Assembly (NCBI GenBank): GCA_030427215.1
Contig: JAUHXB010000059.1
Location: 1 to 7,346, forward strand
Source of the DNA: Alphaproteobacteria bacterium
Lineage (GTDB): Bacteria > Pseudomonadota > Alphaproteobacteria > Micavibrionales > UBA1664
Direction of reading: 5' to 3'
Length of the DNA: 7,346 bases
A program made the translations under genes and the position numbers. Each line of letters starts with the position of its first letter. The first letter of the stretch is position 1. The notes below the pieces were generated by a model that searched no databases, had not been told where the DNA came from, and was given only the letters and a program-made list of their open reading frames with translations. Positions 1 to 7,346 of this stretch are shown here, piece after piece.

Positions 1-1205
1 ATTTCTTTCCATTGTGCAACCCATCCAACGGTACGACCAACGGCAAATAAAACCGTGAACATATCTTCGGGGAAGCCCATGGCTTTTAATATAATTCCTG
101 AATAGAAATCAACATTTGGGAATAGTTTGCGATCTTTAAAATATGGGTCTTCAAGGGCGATTTTTTCAAGCTTACGCGCAATGTCCAATAATGGGTCATC
201 GACCCCTAATTCATCCAAAACCGCGTCACATGATGCCTTTAAGACACCTGCGCGCGGATCCATATTTTTATAAACACGGTGTCCAAAGCCCATCAGGCGG
301 AATGGATCATCCTTATCCTTGGCGCGTTCAATAAATTCAGGGATACGATCCGCGGAACCAATTTCACGCAACATCGCCAAAACGGCCTGGTTCGCACCAC
401 CATGCGCAGGCCCCCATAGGGATGTTATGCCGCTTGAGATACATGCAAATGGGTTCGCTTGTGATGATCCCGCCAAACGAACAGTTGATGTTGATGCATT
501 TTGTTCGTGATCGGCATGCAGGATTAATATTTTATCCATGGCCTCCGCCAAAACCTTGCTGACCTTATAGGGTTCGGCAGGCAGGGCAAAACACATATGC
601 AGGAAATTTTCCGCGTAATTCAAATCATTGCGAGGATAGACAAAAGGTTGTCCGATTGAATATTTATACGTCATCGCCGCCAATGTTGGAATTTTCGCAA
701 TTAACCTGTGAGCGGAAATCTCACGTTGTTTTGGATCCCAAATATCAAGCGAGTCATGGTAAAACGCCGCCATGGCGCCAACCACACCACACATAATCGC
801 CATAGGGTGAGCATCACGCCTAAACCCTTGGTAAAATTTATGCAATTGTTCATGAACCATCGTGTGATAGGTCACATTATGTTCAAATTCATCAAATTGC
901 ATTTTGTTGGGCAAGTCCCCTTCAAGAAGCAGATAAGCCACCTCTAAAAACGTGGAGTTATCCGTTAATTCTTCAATCGTGTAACCACGATGCATTAAAA
1001 CGCCTTCGTCGCCATCAATGAATGTCAGACGAGATTTACACGATGCAGTGGATGTATAAGATGGGTCAAATGTGAAATGACCTGTTTCCGCATATAATTT
1101 GCGAACGTCAATGACGCTTGGCCCTTCTATACCGTCAAGGACGGGTAGTTTATATTCTTCGCCTGTTTGATCGTCTTTTAATGTAAATGTTTTATCTGTT
1201 TTCAT
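1..1205 (-). CDS. gltA: Citrate synthase (type II, hexameric bacterial form), C-terminus cut by window edge
   Basis: Condenses acetyl-CoA and oxaloacetate to citrate in the cytosol, the entry step of the TCA cycle. The reading frame is open from ATG at 1205-1203 to the left edge: 401 codons plus two bases, with no break. It starts [11 protein letters not shown]. Family motifs appear in order: [26 protein letters not shown] with catalytic His268, MGFGHRVYK with His309, and NVDFYSG with Asp366. These match E. coli His264, His305 and Asp362 with a constant offset of four, so the alignment is nearly gapless. The last readable residues are VGWVAQWKE; roughly 30 residues are missing compared with the E. 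coli enzyme. GGGGAAGA (1209-1216) is a good ribosome binding site and supports this start. It lies downstream of gltX on the same strand but is separated by 243 bp with its own promoter candidate, so it may be transcribed independently. By family this type is often inhibited by NADH; that is not shown here. Confidence 0.97.
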   Translation of the reverse strand, partial: MKTDKTFTLKDDQTGEEYKLPVLDGIEGPSVIDVRKLYAETGHFTFDPSYTSTASCKSRLTFIDGDEGVLMHRGYTIEELTDNSTFLEVAYLLLEGDLPNKMQFDEFEHNVTYHTMVHEQLHKFYQGFRRDAHPMAIMCGVVGAMAAFYHDSLDIWDPKQREISAHRLIAKIPTLAAMTYKYSIGQPFVYPRNDLNYAENFLHMCFALPAEPYKVSKVLAEAMDKILILHADHEQNASTSTVRLAGSSQANPFACISSGITSLWGPAHGGANQAVLAMLREIGSADRIPEFIERAKDKDDPFRLMGFGHRVYKNMDPRAGVLKASCDAVLDELGVDDPLLDIARKLEKIALEDPYFKDRKLFPNVDFYSGIILKAMGFPEDMFTVLFAVGRTVGWVAQWKE

Positions 1206-1232
1206 GTATCTTCCCCAAATTAAAATGAAATA

Positions 1233-1262
1233 ATATTAGATTCGAATCAATGATGCGCTCAA
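1233..1262 (-). promoter_or_regulatory. Candidate sigma-70-type promoter of gltA
   Basis: On the minus strand, TTGAGC (1257-1262) is a possible -35 box and TAATAT (1233-1238) a possible -10 box, separated by 18 bp. Each matches four of six consensus bases. The -10 lies 27 bp before the gltA ATG, which would give a short leader of about 20 nt that includes the ribosome binding site. The match is only moderate in AT-rich DNA, so this is an inference. Confidence 0.3.
1239..1248. promoter_or_regulatory. Double GANTC palindrome GATTCGAATC upstream of gltA
   Basis: A perfect 10-bp palindrome made of two abutting GANTC words (GATTC at 1239-1243, GAATC at 1244-1248). It sits in the spacer of the candidate gltA promoter, directly next to its -10 box. 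A third GANTC (GAGTC, 1284-1288) lies 35 bp further upstream. In alphaproteobacteria GANTC is methylated by CcrM, and methylated sites near promoters can be read by GcrA. That this happens at gltA here is inference. Confidence 0.45.
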
Positions 1263-1330
1263 AGTCTTAACAAAACGTTAGGGGAGTCGGATGCTTTTAA
1301 AAATAAAATTACTTCGCCGCGGGCATTATA

Positions 1331-1442
1331 ATATCGTTCACGCAAAGATCGCAAAGGACACGCCATGGTCGCAATGGATTATTTATTCGCAGTTATCATT
1401 GCGCTCTTTGAGACTTCTTGGCGTCCTTTGCGTGAACGATAT
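1331..1442. repeat. Large imperfect inverted repeat with CGCAAAG-like units, between gltX and gltA
   Basis: The arms 1331-1376 and 1397-1442 are 46 bp each and align without gaps at 35 of 46 positions around a 20-bp centre. The outermost 17 bp (1331-1347 with 1426-1442) pair perfectly, and the innermost 7 bp (1370-1376 with 1397-1403) do too. Each arm holds four CGCAAAG-like units. A shorter CATTAT similarity continues outside both arms with a small indel. The element begins 6 bp after the gltX stop codon, so in the gltX transcript it would fold into a long 3' stem-loop. There is no U-tract after the stem, so it is not a standard intrinsic terminator. It could be a dispersed palindromic repeat, an mRNA-stabilising or processing structure, or the remnant of a small mobile element. 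The copy number is unknown from this window. Confidence 0.85.
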
Positions 1443-1448
1443 AATGTT

Positions 1449-2810
1449 TTATTTTATCGCGTTTTGAATTCTTTCAAGGGTTTCATCTTTGCCTAAAGAC
1501 GCCGCGATGTTAGGCACAGATGGAGATTGTCCACGTCCAGTAAGCGCTGCACGCAATGGCATGCCGACCTTACCGTATTTGCCATCAAAGGATTCATTCA
1601 CAATGTCTTTCACAGACTTTTCCACAGACTCTGCCGTGAAATCTTCTAATGTTGAAAATATATCAAAAAGCGCCATTAAGGCCTCTTGTCCATTTTCAAT
1701 GGCGTTACTTGCCTTTTCCTCATATGTCACAGGCGCGATATAAATGAGCGCATCATGCACCAAATCATTAAGTGTGACCGCGCGTAATTTTAATTCGCTC
1801 ATCCCATTCAATAACCATGATTTTTGATCGGGGGTCACATCAGCATCATAACGGTTCAAAATGATATCAACCAAATCGGCGTCATCCATGTGATGAATAT
1901 AATGTTGATTAACATCATCCAGTTTTTTGAAATCCATCCGCGCGGGAGATTTGTTGATGCCTTCAAGAGTGAACCATTCAATCAATTGCTCACGTGAAAA
2001 TATCTCGTCATCACCGTGTGACCAACCCAAACGGGCCAGATAATTGACCATGGCATCAGGTAAATATCCCATATCGTCATATTCAGTGACCGATAACGCG
2101 CCATGGCGTTTGGATAATTTTGCCCCATCATCACCGTGGATCATTGGCATATGGGCGTAAACGGGTAAATCCCATCCCAAGGCATCAATAATAACCTTTT
2201 GACGAAATGTGTTTGTTAAATGATCATCGCCGCGAATGACATGTGTGATGCCCATATCATAATCATCAACAACCACAGCCAACATGTATGTGGGGGTGCC
2301 GTCGGATCGTAAAATGATAAAATCATCCAATTGCCCCGCGGGAATTGTGACATCGCCTTGAACCTTGTCATGAATAGTAATCTCACCGTCCATTGGCGCT
2401 TTTATCCTTATAACAGGATCAATCCCTTCGGGTGGTGTGGAATCATTATCACGCCACCTGCGGTCATATCCATGACCTTTTTCACGCATTACGGATAATT
2501 CTTCAGGCGAGCAATAGCAATGATAAGCCTTACCGTCAGCAAGAAGTTGTTTTGCAACCCCAATATGGCGTGGCTCGTTTTGTGTTTGATACACAATTTT
2601 GCCGTCATGGTCCAAATTCAACCATGCCATGCCGTCCAAAATGGCCTGTACAGCCTCTGGCGTAGACCGCGTTTTGTCCGTATCTTCAATGCGCATTAAC
2701 ATCTTTCCGCCATTGGCACGCGCAAAAGCCCAATTAAAAAGTGCCGTACGCGCCCCACCAATATGTAGAAAACCAGTGGGAGAAGGGGGGAAGCGTGTAA
2801 TGATAGACAT
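1449..2810 (-). CDS. gltX: Glutamyl-tRNA synthetase
   Basis: Class I aminoacyl-tRNA synthetase that attaches glutamate to tRNA(Glu) in the cytosol using ATP. The chosen ATG (2810-2808) gives 453 aa beginning MSIITRFPPSPTGFLHIGG, the normal family N-terminus. The HIGH-type signature is HIGG (residues 16-19) and the KMSKS-type loop is KLSKR (231-235). The Rossmann catalytic core fills the N-terminal two thirds and the anticodon-binding helical region follows. HCYC carries Cys98 and Cys100, at the same positions as the first two zinc ligands of E. coli GltX, but the second pair (E. coli Cys125/His127) is replaced by a YDRRWR segment, so zinc binding is doubtful. AAGGAA at 2821-2826 supports the start. 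An in-frame extension to TTG at 2846 would add 12 non-conserved residues and is less likely. It is divergent from comEC and upstream of gltA. Whether it also misacylates tRNA(Gln), as many alphaproteobacterial enzymes do, cannot be read from this sequence. Confidence 0.97.
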   Translation of the reverse strand: MSIITRFPPSPTGFLHIGGARTALFNWAFARANGGKMLMRIEDTDKTRSTPEAVQAILDGMAWLNLDHDGKIVYQTQNEPRHIGVAKQLLADGKAYHCYCSPEELSVMREKGHGYDRRWRDNDSTPPEGIDPVIRIKAPMDGEITIHDKVQGDVTIPAGQLDDFIILRSDGTPTYMLAVVVDDYDMGITHVIRGDDHLTNTFRQKVIIDALGWDLPVYAHMPMIHGDDGAKLSKRHGALSVTEYDDMGYLPDAMVNYLARLGWSHGDDEIFSREQLIEWFTLEGINKSPARMDFKKLDDVNQHYIHHMDDADLVDIILNRYDADVTPDQKSWLLNGMSELKLRAVTLNDLVHDALIYIAPVTYEEKASNAIENGQEALMALFDIFSTLEDFTAESVEKSVKDIVNESFDGKYGKVGMPLRAALTGRGQSPSVPNIAASLGKDETLERIQNAIK

Positions 2811-2820
2811 TTTATATTTT

Positions 2821-2826
2821 TTCCTT
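2821..2826 (-). promoter_or_regulatory. Ribosome binding site of gltX (decides the start)
   Basis: The minus strand reads AAGGAA, ten bases before the ATG at 2810. It falls inside the possible TTG-initiated extension, and that TTG has no comparable purine-rich site at a proper distance. This, with the conserved N-terminus, favours the ATG at 2810. Confidence 0.6.
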
Positions 2827-2875
2827 ATTAATGATTGTTTCATCAATAACTGATTAAAGCCCTCGAAACAAGTTC

Positions 2876-2879
2876 AGGA
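2876..2879 (+). promoter_or_regulatory. Ribosome binding site of comEC before a GTG start
   Basis: AGGA stands nine bases before the GTG at 2889 and supports GTG as the start codon. The whole divergent gap between gltX and comEC is only 78 bp (2811-2888). I could not pick out a convincing promoter for either gene in it. Confidence 0.5.
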
Positions 2880-2888
2880 TGTATTGAA

Positions 2889-4970
2889 GTGCTCAAAAAA
2901 AAGACCGTCATATCATTTCTGAATGATCAATTATCACTACAGAGAAAGCAAATTTTCCTGTGGGCGCCTGTTGCTATTGGATTGGGTATTATCACCTATT
3001 TCACAAGCGATAACGCAATTGCGATTGAAGCCGTAGGCGGGGCAATGTTTTTATCCCTATTAGTAGTTGCAAAAGCGTATCATCTCTATTCAAAAACGGG
3101 TCTTAATCGATGGCTTTCATGTCTTTTAGTGTCAATAGCGGGTCTTTTATTTTGTGTTGGATATGGTGTTTCCGACATCCGAACACAATCAATTGACAAC
3201 CCAATTCTATCAAAAGACATGCCGATTATCACGATTGAAGGCACGATTGAAAAACTAGTCGCATTGGATGGCGGTAAGGCCAAACGCGTTATTTTACGTG
3301 ATGTGATGGGTGAGGATATAGAGAAACCTCTGCGCGTTCGGCTTAAAACATATCATTTTAAGGGCGATGATTGGAAAAATGGTGACCGCGTATCTGTTAG
3401 AGCGAAATTACGCGCCCCAAGCGGCCCTGTCACGCCCGGCGGATTCGATTTTCGGTTCAAGGCCAAATATGAACGGATCAGCGCGGTTGGGTATACAATC
3501 GCCGACGCCTCCATTTTGGTCAGATCCAAAGCAGAATCGAACCATATCCAATCATTTCGGGATCATGTGGGTGCAAAATTATACCAAAATATGGATGCCG
3601 ACACGGCAGGCATCGCCCAAGCCCTTTTAACAGGTGAGCGCGCAGGCATTGCCAAGGATGATACAGAGGCGTTGCGTGTGTCAGGATTGGCACATTTATT
3701 GGCGATATCGGGCCTACATATCGGATTGGTTGCGGGATGCATGTTTTTCTTTGTAAGGTTATTTTTAGCACTTATTCCGGGCCTAGCGTTACGATATCCT
3801 ATTAAAAAATGGGCTTCGGCGTGTGCCATTATCACCGCCTTTTCATACATGGTTTTGGCGGGAGCAACCGTTCCAACGGTTCGAGCGTTTATTATGACCT
3901 CATTGGTGTTATTCGCCGTCATATTGGATCGATCGGCCTTAAACATGCGTCTTGTCGCGCTTGCGGCAATTATTGTGATGGTCACAACACCAGAGGCCGT
4001 GATTGGGCCAAGTTTTGTTTTATCATTCGCCGCGGTAGGAGCTCTCATTGCGTTTTATCAAGGGGCAGGGCGGCAGTGGGTGACGAATGCCAACGCCTAT
4101 AAGCCTTTATATAGGCCATTTTACTATCTTATTGGGGTCATCATGACTACTTTGGTTGCAACATTTGCCACCGCACCATTTAGTGTGATGTTTTTCAACC
4201 GATTTGCCGTTTATTCGGTTTTATCGAATATTGGCGCAATGCCTCTAATGGGGTTCATCGTGATGCCATTTGGGTTGCTATCCACACTCTTAATTCCAAC
4301 GGGTTTTGATATTTATGCATGGCCGATTATGGCGTGGGGAATTAATCATATCGTTGATATTTCACATCGAGTTATGGGTATGAAAGGTGCAGATTTATAT
4401 TTGCCATCATTTGATACGTTTGAAACCTTTTTGATATGTTTTGGATTTATCTGGCTCATTCTATGGCGCGGTGTTTTAAAATGGTTTGGATTGGTATTCA
4501 TGATCATGGGATGTTTATTATCTTGGTCATACACACCAACAAAAATTTTCATCAATGAGAAGATGGATGCCATCATGATTGTGGATAAATCTATGGATAA
4601 ACCTTATGTGATTGGAAAGATGAGTAAGTACCTGAAGTCCAACTGGCTTGGGTCTGAAGGGTTTGATCCTGATGTGGATATCTTTCAATATCAATATGGG
4701 GATAAGATTGATAAATCAATGGGATATTGTGATGATTTGATATGTCGGTTGAATATAGAGGGGCGCAATATTGCGATCATTCATAACTCCATCGCCATGC
4801 AATTGGCCTGCGACAATATTGATATTATGATATCACCTGTGCCGAAAATGACCCGATTTTGCCCTGACACGTATATGATTGATCGTTTTGATGTCTGGCG
4901 TAATGGGGCCATGACCATCACGTTTAAAGGCGGACGTTATAATGTTCAATCGGTCGGCAAAGACAATTAA
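2889..4970 (+). CDS. comEC: ComEC/Rec2-family membrane protein (DNA-uptake channel family)
   Basis: Predicted inner-membrane channel that in competent bacteria moves single-stranded DNA into the cytoplasm. 693 aa from a GTG start. The N-terminus has hydrophobic segments (about residues 22-37, 45-62 and 81-100), then a soluble OB-like/DUF4131-type region to about 210. The competence domain follows: [10 protein letters not shown], then the hallmark HLLAISGLH at 269-277, and a run of transmembrane helices to about 550. The last 140 residues (about 554-693) are soluble. They contain CDDLIC (614-619), Cys641 and Cys658 and a VWRNGA stretch, but no HxHxDH motif, so the metallo-beta-lactamase domain of Bacillus-type ComEC is absent; from memory this short Cys-containing tail is usual in alphaproteobacterial members. 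It is divergent from gltX and ends convergently on glnA with a 4-bp overlap. The family assignment is firm. Actual competence in this organism is not shown, because the gene is widespread in species not known to be transformable. Confidence 0.93.
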   Translation: MLKKKTVISFLNDQLSLQRKQIFLWAPVAIGLGIITYFTSDNAIAIEAVGGAMFLSLLVVAKAYHLYSKTGLNRWLSCLLVSIAGLLFCVGYGVSDIRTQSIDNPILSKDMPIITIEGTIEKLVALDGGKAKRVILRDVMGEDIEKPLRVRLKTYHFKGDDWKNGDRVSVRAKLRAPSGPVTPGGFDFRFKAKYERISAVGYTIADASILVRSKAESNHIQSFRDHVGAKLYQNMDADTAGIAQALLTGERAGIAKDDTEALRVSGLAHLLAISGLHIGLVAGCMFFFVRLFLALIPGLALRYPIKKWASACAIITAFSYMVLAGATVPTVRAFIMTSLVLFAVILDRSALNMRLVALAAIIVMVTTPEAVIGPSFVLSFAAVGALIAFYQGAGRQWVTNANAYKPLYRPFYYLIGVIMTTLVATFATAPFSVMFFNRFAVYSVLSNIGAMPLMGFIVMPFGLLSTLLIPTGFDIYAWPIMAWGINHIVDISHRVMGMKGADLYLPSFDTFETFLICFGFIWLILWRGVLKWFGLVFMIMGCLLSWSYTPTKIFINEKMDAIMIVDKSMDKPYVIGKMSKYLKSNWLGSEGFDPDVDIFQYQYGDKIDKSMGYCDDLICRLNIEGRNIAIIHNSIAMQLACDNIDIMISPVPKMTRFCPDTYMIDRFDVWRNGAMTITFKGGRYNVQSVGKDN

Positions 4971-6400
4971 GCAGAATAATAGAGTTCAAATTCGGCGGGA
5001 TGAGGCATGGTTTCGATTTTTTCGACCTCTTCCATTTTTAATTCGATGTAACCTTCGATCATATCCTTGCTAAACACATCGCCTTGGCACAGGAAATCAT
5101 GGTCCGCGGCTAAGCTTTCCAATGCTTCACGCAATGACCCACACACAGTTGGGATTTTGGATAATTCATTTGCGGGTAGGTCATACAGATTTTTATCCAT
5201 CGCCTCACCCGGATCAATTTTATTTTTAATCCCGTCCAATCCCGCCATCATTTGCGCCGCAAAGGCTAAATATGGATTTGCCATTGGGTCAGGGAAGCGA
5301 ACTTCAACACGGCGTGCCTTTGGCGATGTGGCCATAGGAATACGGCATGATGCCGAACGGTTACGGGCAGAATAAGCCAATAATACTGGGGCTTCATACC
5401 CTGGTACAAGGCGTTTATAAGAATTTGTCGATGGGTTGGTAAAAGCGTTTAAGGCTTTTGCATGTTTAATAATACCGCCAATATACCACAGGCATTCTTG
5501 TGATAAATTCGCGTATAAATCGCCCGCGAATAATGGGTCTTTGCCCTTAAATAAGGATTGGTGGCAGTGCATTCCTGATCCGTTATCACCAAAAACAGGT
5601 TTGGGCATGAATGTTGCCGTTTGTCCAAATGCATGAGCCACATTATGGATCACATATTTATAAAGTTGCATATTATCCGCACATTTCGTCAAAGTATCAA
5701 ATTCAATGCCCAATTCGCCTTGTGACGGCGCAACCTCGTGATGATGTTTTTGAACGGTGACACCAACATGGTCGAGAACTGAAAGCATTTCTGAACGTAT
5801 GTCTTGACCTGAATCAACAGGGGCAACTGGAAAATATCCACCTTTTATACCTGGGCGGTGACCTGTATTGCCGTCACTACCATAATCTTTGTTCGAATTA
5901 TTTGGGTTTTCCTTTGAATCGATTTTATATCCACTTTCAAACATGCCTGCGCTAAATCTTACGTCATCAAAGATAAAGAATTCCGCCTCTGGGCCAAAAT
6001 AAACGCTATCTGCAATACCTGTGTCTTTTAAATGAGCCTCCGCGGCCTTGGCAATATTACGAGGGCAACGGTTATAAGTCTTACTCGTTGTTGGATCATA
6101 CACATCACAAAATACGAGCATTGTTGGTTGCGCGGTGAATGGGTCAACACAAATACGTGATAAATCGGGCTTTAACAACATGTCAGATGTGTGAATTTCG
6201 CACCATCCCGCAATGGACGAACCATCAAAATAAAAGCCATCTTCCAATAATGCTTTATCAACAAAGGACGTGATATACGTTGTATGTTGTAATTTTCCGC
6301 GTGCATCCGTGAACACAAAATCAATGAATTCGATATCATTGCTTTCGCATAGTTTTAAAAAGTCATTTGCATTTTTCGCGGATGTAATTGTGTTGGCCAT
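4967..6400 (-). CDS. glnA: Glutamine synthetase type I
   Basis: Makes glutamine from glutamate, ammonia and ATP in the cytosol, as a dodecamer in this family. 477 aa from ATG at 6400-6398, close to the E. coli length of 469. The beta-grasp N-domain includes [10 protein letters not shown] (57-66). Metal and substrate motifs follow: GPEAEFF (Glu138, Glu140), [13 protein letters not shown] (219-231), [10 protein letters not shown] (His278), and [17 protein letters not shown] (322-338) with NRSASCRIP (347-355). KNLYDLP carries Tyr406, equivalent to the adenylylated Tyr397 of E. coli, so GlnE-type control by adenylylation is expected. GGGAG at 6410-6414, nine bases upstream, supports the start. 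In many alphaproteobacteria glnA follows the PII gene glnB; here the upstream neighbour is instead a divergent acyltransferase, so glnB must be elsewhere. I saw no clear NtrC box or sigma-54 promoter upstream. The 3' end is convergent with comEC, and no terminator is visible between them. Confidence 0.97.
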   Translation of the reverse strand: MANTITSAKNANDFLKLCESNDIEFIDFVFTDARGKLQHTTYITSFVDKALLEDGFYFDGSSIAGWCEIHTSDMLLKPDLSRICVDPFTAQPTMLVFCDVYDPTTSKTYNRCPRNIAKAAEAHLKDTGIADSVYFGPEAEFFIFDDVRFSAGMFESGYKIDSKENPNNSNKDYGSDGNTGHRPGIKGGYFPVAPVDSGQDIRSEMLSVLDHVGVTVQKHHHEVAPSQGELGIEFDTLTKCADNMQLYKYVIHNVAHAFGQTATFMPKPVFGDNGSGMHCHQSLFKGKDPLFAGDLYANLSQECLWYIGGIIKHAKALNAFTNPSTNSYKRLVPGYEAPVLLAYSARNRSASCRIPMATSPKARRVEVRFPDPMANPYLAFAAQMMAGLDGIKNKIDPGEAMDKNLYDLPANELSKIPTVCGSLREALESLAADHDFLCQGDVFSKDMIEGYIELKMEEVEKIETMPHPAEFELYYSA

Positions 6401-6522
6401 TAATTGAATCTCCCTTTTATATAATTTTTCGTTATTAAGACATTTGATGCAAGTGTGCAGCGCAAGATATCAACAGCTTATCATTTATAACCATCGTGAT
6501 ATGAATCTTCTACGATTGCATA
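6401..6522. other. Divergent intergenic region between glnA and the acyltransferase gene
   Basis: A 122-bp AT-rich gap that must carry the 5' signals of both genes. Visible are the glnA ribosome binding site (GGGAG, 6410-6414), two GANTC sites (GAATC at 6406-6410 and at 6503-6507), and TATAAC at 6486-6491, a -10-like hexamer for the rightward gene without a matching -35. For glnA, TTGCAT (rightmost base 6455 on the minus strand) resembles a -35, but no good -10 lies at 16-18 bp. A TGCACACTTGCA stretch (6448-6459, minus) is short and dyad-like, but does not fit NtrC spacing. No promoter is called. Confidence 0.4.
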
Positions 6523-7346
6523 ATGACCATTGAAACACCGACAAAGCCCTATTTTGAATCTCTGCAAATTTTAAGAGGAATCGCAGCTTTGTCGGTAGTG
6601 ATTTTGCATGTGTTGCACGAGGTGAATGTGACCGCAATAAAAATGGCTGTGACTGTTCCATCATGGGTGGAAACGCAATTGCCATTTTGGGTTGGGGTTC
6701 ATATTTTTTTCGTGCTTAGCGGGTTTTTGATGGTTTATACATCGCAGAAACTTTTTGAAACGTCTAGCGGGTGGAAAACATTTCTCAAAAAACGGTTTCA
6801 ACGCATTGTACCTCTTTACTGGTTTTACACGACCGCGATGGTTGTGGTTATATTGATTTTGCCATCGGCATTGGATACGGCATCTTTGGATTGGGCGCAT
6901 GTGATTCAATCTTATTTATTTATACCGCATGAACGCCCCAGTGGAGGTATGAAACCGATATTGGCATTAGGATGGACATTAAATTATGAAATGTTTTTTT
7001 ATGTTATTTTTGCCGCACTTTTGTTTTTATCACGTACGAAATTAATCATACTGATTTCAGCATTATTTATCGGATTGGCCGCGTCATACACATTCATTTC
7101 ATCTGATTGGGCAATGGTTAAATTTTTGTCTAACCCAATTATATTGGAATTTGTTGCGGGGATGCTTATTGCGAATCTTTATATCAATAACCTTCGCTTA
7201 CCATCATGGGGATTGCTTATTGGTATTATTTTATGTCTATCAATATTCCTGTGCATGCCATTTAAAATTATGGGCGTGCCTTATGTCCCGTCATTCCTGA
7301 TTGCGATTATAAGTGTTGCCGTTTTGGTTTTGGCGAAAAACAACAA
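6523..7346 (+). CDS. Acyltransferase family 3 membrane protein (ExoZ/OafA-like), C-terminus cut by window edge
   Basis: Predicted multi-helix inner-membrane enzyme that transfers acyl groups, usually acetyl, to extracytoplasmic glycans such as exopolysaccharide or O-antigen. It is open from ATG at 6523 to the right edge: 274 codons plus two bases, against about 340-400 aa for full members. The N-terminal helix contains LRGIAALSVVILH with Arg18 and His29, which fits the R-x10-H signature of the acyltransferase-3 family. GVHIFFVLSGFLM (58-70), RFQRIVPLYW (91-100) and GWTLNYEMFFYV (150-161) are further family landmarks, and the last resembles ExoZ-type proteins. At least six hydrophobic segments are visible. 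An in-frame TGA at 6502-6504 lies upstream, and the ATG at 6523 is the first possible ATG. The ribosome binding site is poor, so expression may be weak or leader-independent. It is divergent from glnA. The substrate cannot be deduced, and no polysaccharide genes are visible to help. Confidence 0.88.
   Translation, partial: MTIETPTKPYFESLQILRGIAALSVVILHVLHEVNVTAIKMAVTVPSWVETQLPFWVGVHIFFVLSGFLMVYTSQKLFETSSGWKTFLKKRFQRIVPLYWFYTTAMVVVILILPSALDTASLDWAHVIQSYLFIPHERPSGGMKPILALGWTLNYEMFFYVIFAALLFLSRTKLIILISALFIGLAASYTFISSDWAMVKFLSNPIILEFVAGMLIANLYINNLRLPSWGLLIGIILCLSIFLCMPFKIMGVPYVPSFLIAIISVAVLVLAKNN

Noticed and set aside
708..947. 79-residue plus-strand open frame inside gltA
   Set aside because: The minus-strand citrate synthase frame is unbroken here and carries clear family motifs, so this is a shadow frame.
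1331..1448. Inverted repeat as a standard intrinsic terminator of gltX
   Set aside because: The stem is far longer than a typical terminator, has a 20-nt centre plus mismatches, and is not followed by a T-run on the transcribed strand.
2811..2846. In-frame N-terminal extension of gltX from TTG at 2846 (12 extra residues)
   Set aside because: The family N-terminus begins at the internal ATG (2810), which has AAGGAA at suitable spacing. The extra residues are not family-like.
2811..2888. Promoter pair for gltX and comEC in the divergent gap
   Set aside because: The best pair for gltX (TTGTTT, 17 bp, TATTGA) matches only three of six bases in each box, and nothing better was found for comEC.
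3563..4048. 161-residue open frame on the minus strand opposite comEC
   Set aside because: It lies wholly inside the well-supported comEC gene, its translation has no recognisable family motif, and it is best explained as a shadow of comEC coding bias.
6440..6475. Sigma-54 promoter or NtrC box upstream of glnA
   Set aside because: A TTGCA is present, but the required GG element at the proper distance is missing, and the TGCA dyad has the wrong spacing for an NtrC site.
6485..6909. Two minus-strand open frames across the acyltransferase gene
   Set aside because: The plus-strand frame has the R-x10-H, FFVLSGF and WTLNYEMFF motifs of acyltransferase family 3. The minus frames show nothing recognisable.

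Overview
The window looks like core chromosome of an alphaproteobacterium of modest GC (low to mid 40s percent, judged by eye). Three things point there: a divergent comEC / gltX-gltA arrangement, which is familiar from alphaproteobacteria; a ComEC that ends in a Cys-containing tail rather than a metallo-beta-lactamase domain; and GANTC sites (the CcrM methylation word of that class) concentrated in the gaps between genes. I cannot name a genus.

Layout from left to right. Bases 1-1205 (minus) hold citrate synthase gltA, cut off at its C-terminus by the window edge. Bases 1206-1448 are a gap with a probable gltA promoter, a double GANTC palindrome and a large imperfect inverted repeat (1331-1442). 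Bases 1449-2810 (minus) hold glutamyl-tRNA synthetase gltX, upstream of gltA on the same strand. A 78-bp divergent gap separates gltX from comEC (2889-4970, plus). comEC runs tail to tail into type I glutamine synthetase glnA (4967-6400, minus), and the two stop codons share the same TTAA. A 122-bp divergent gap then leads to a partial acyltransferase-3 family membrane protein (6523 to the right edge, plus).

Three of the genes touch glutamate/2-oxoglutarate metabolism: citrate synthase feeds the TCA cycle toward 2-oxoglutarate, glutamine synthetase assimilates ammonia onto glutamate, and GltX charges tRNA with glutamate. Their neighbourhood is more likely inherited gene order than a dedicated pathway. 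ComEC (DNA uptake) and the acyltransferase (surface glycan or lipid modification) are unrelated membrane proteins.

I found no phage, transposase, CRISPR, toxin-antitoxin or defence genes, and no clear undescribed system. The most unusual structure is the inverted repeat after gltX: two 46-bp arms, each with four CGCAAAG-like units at mirrored 9/11/9-nt steps. Next is the GANTC distribution. Both deserve a genome-wide check.
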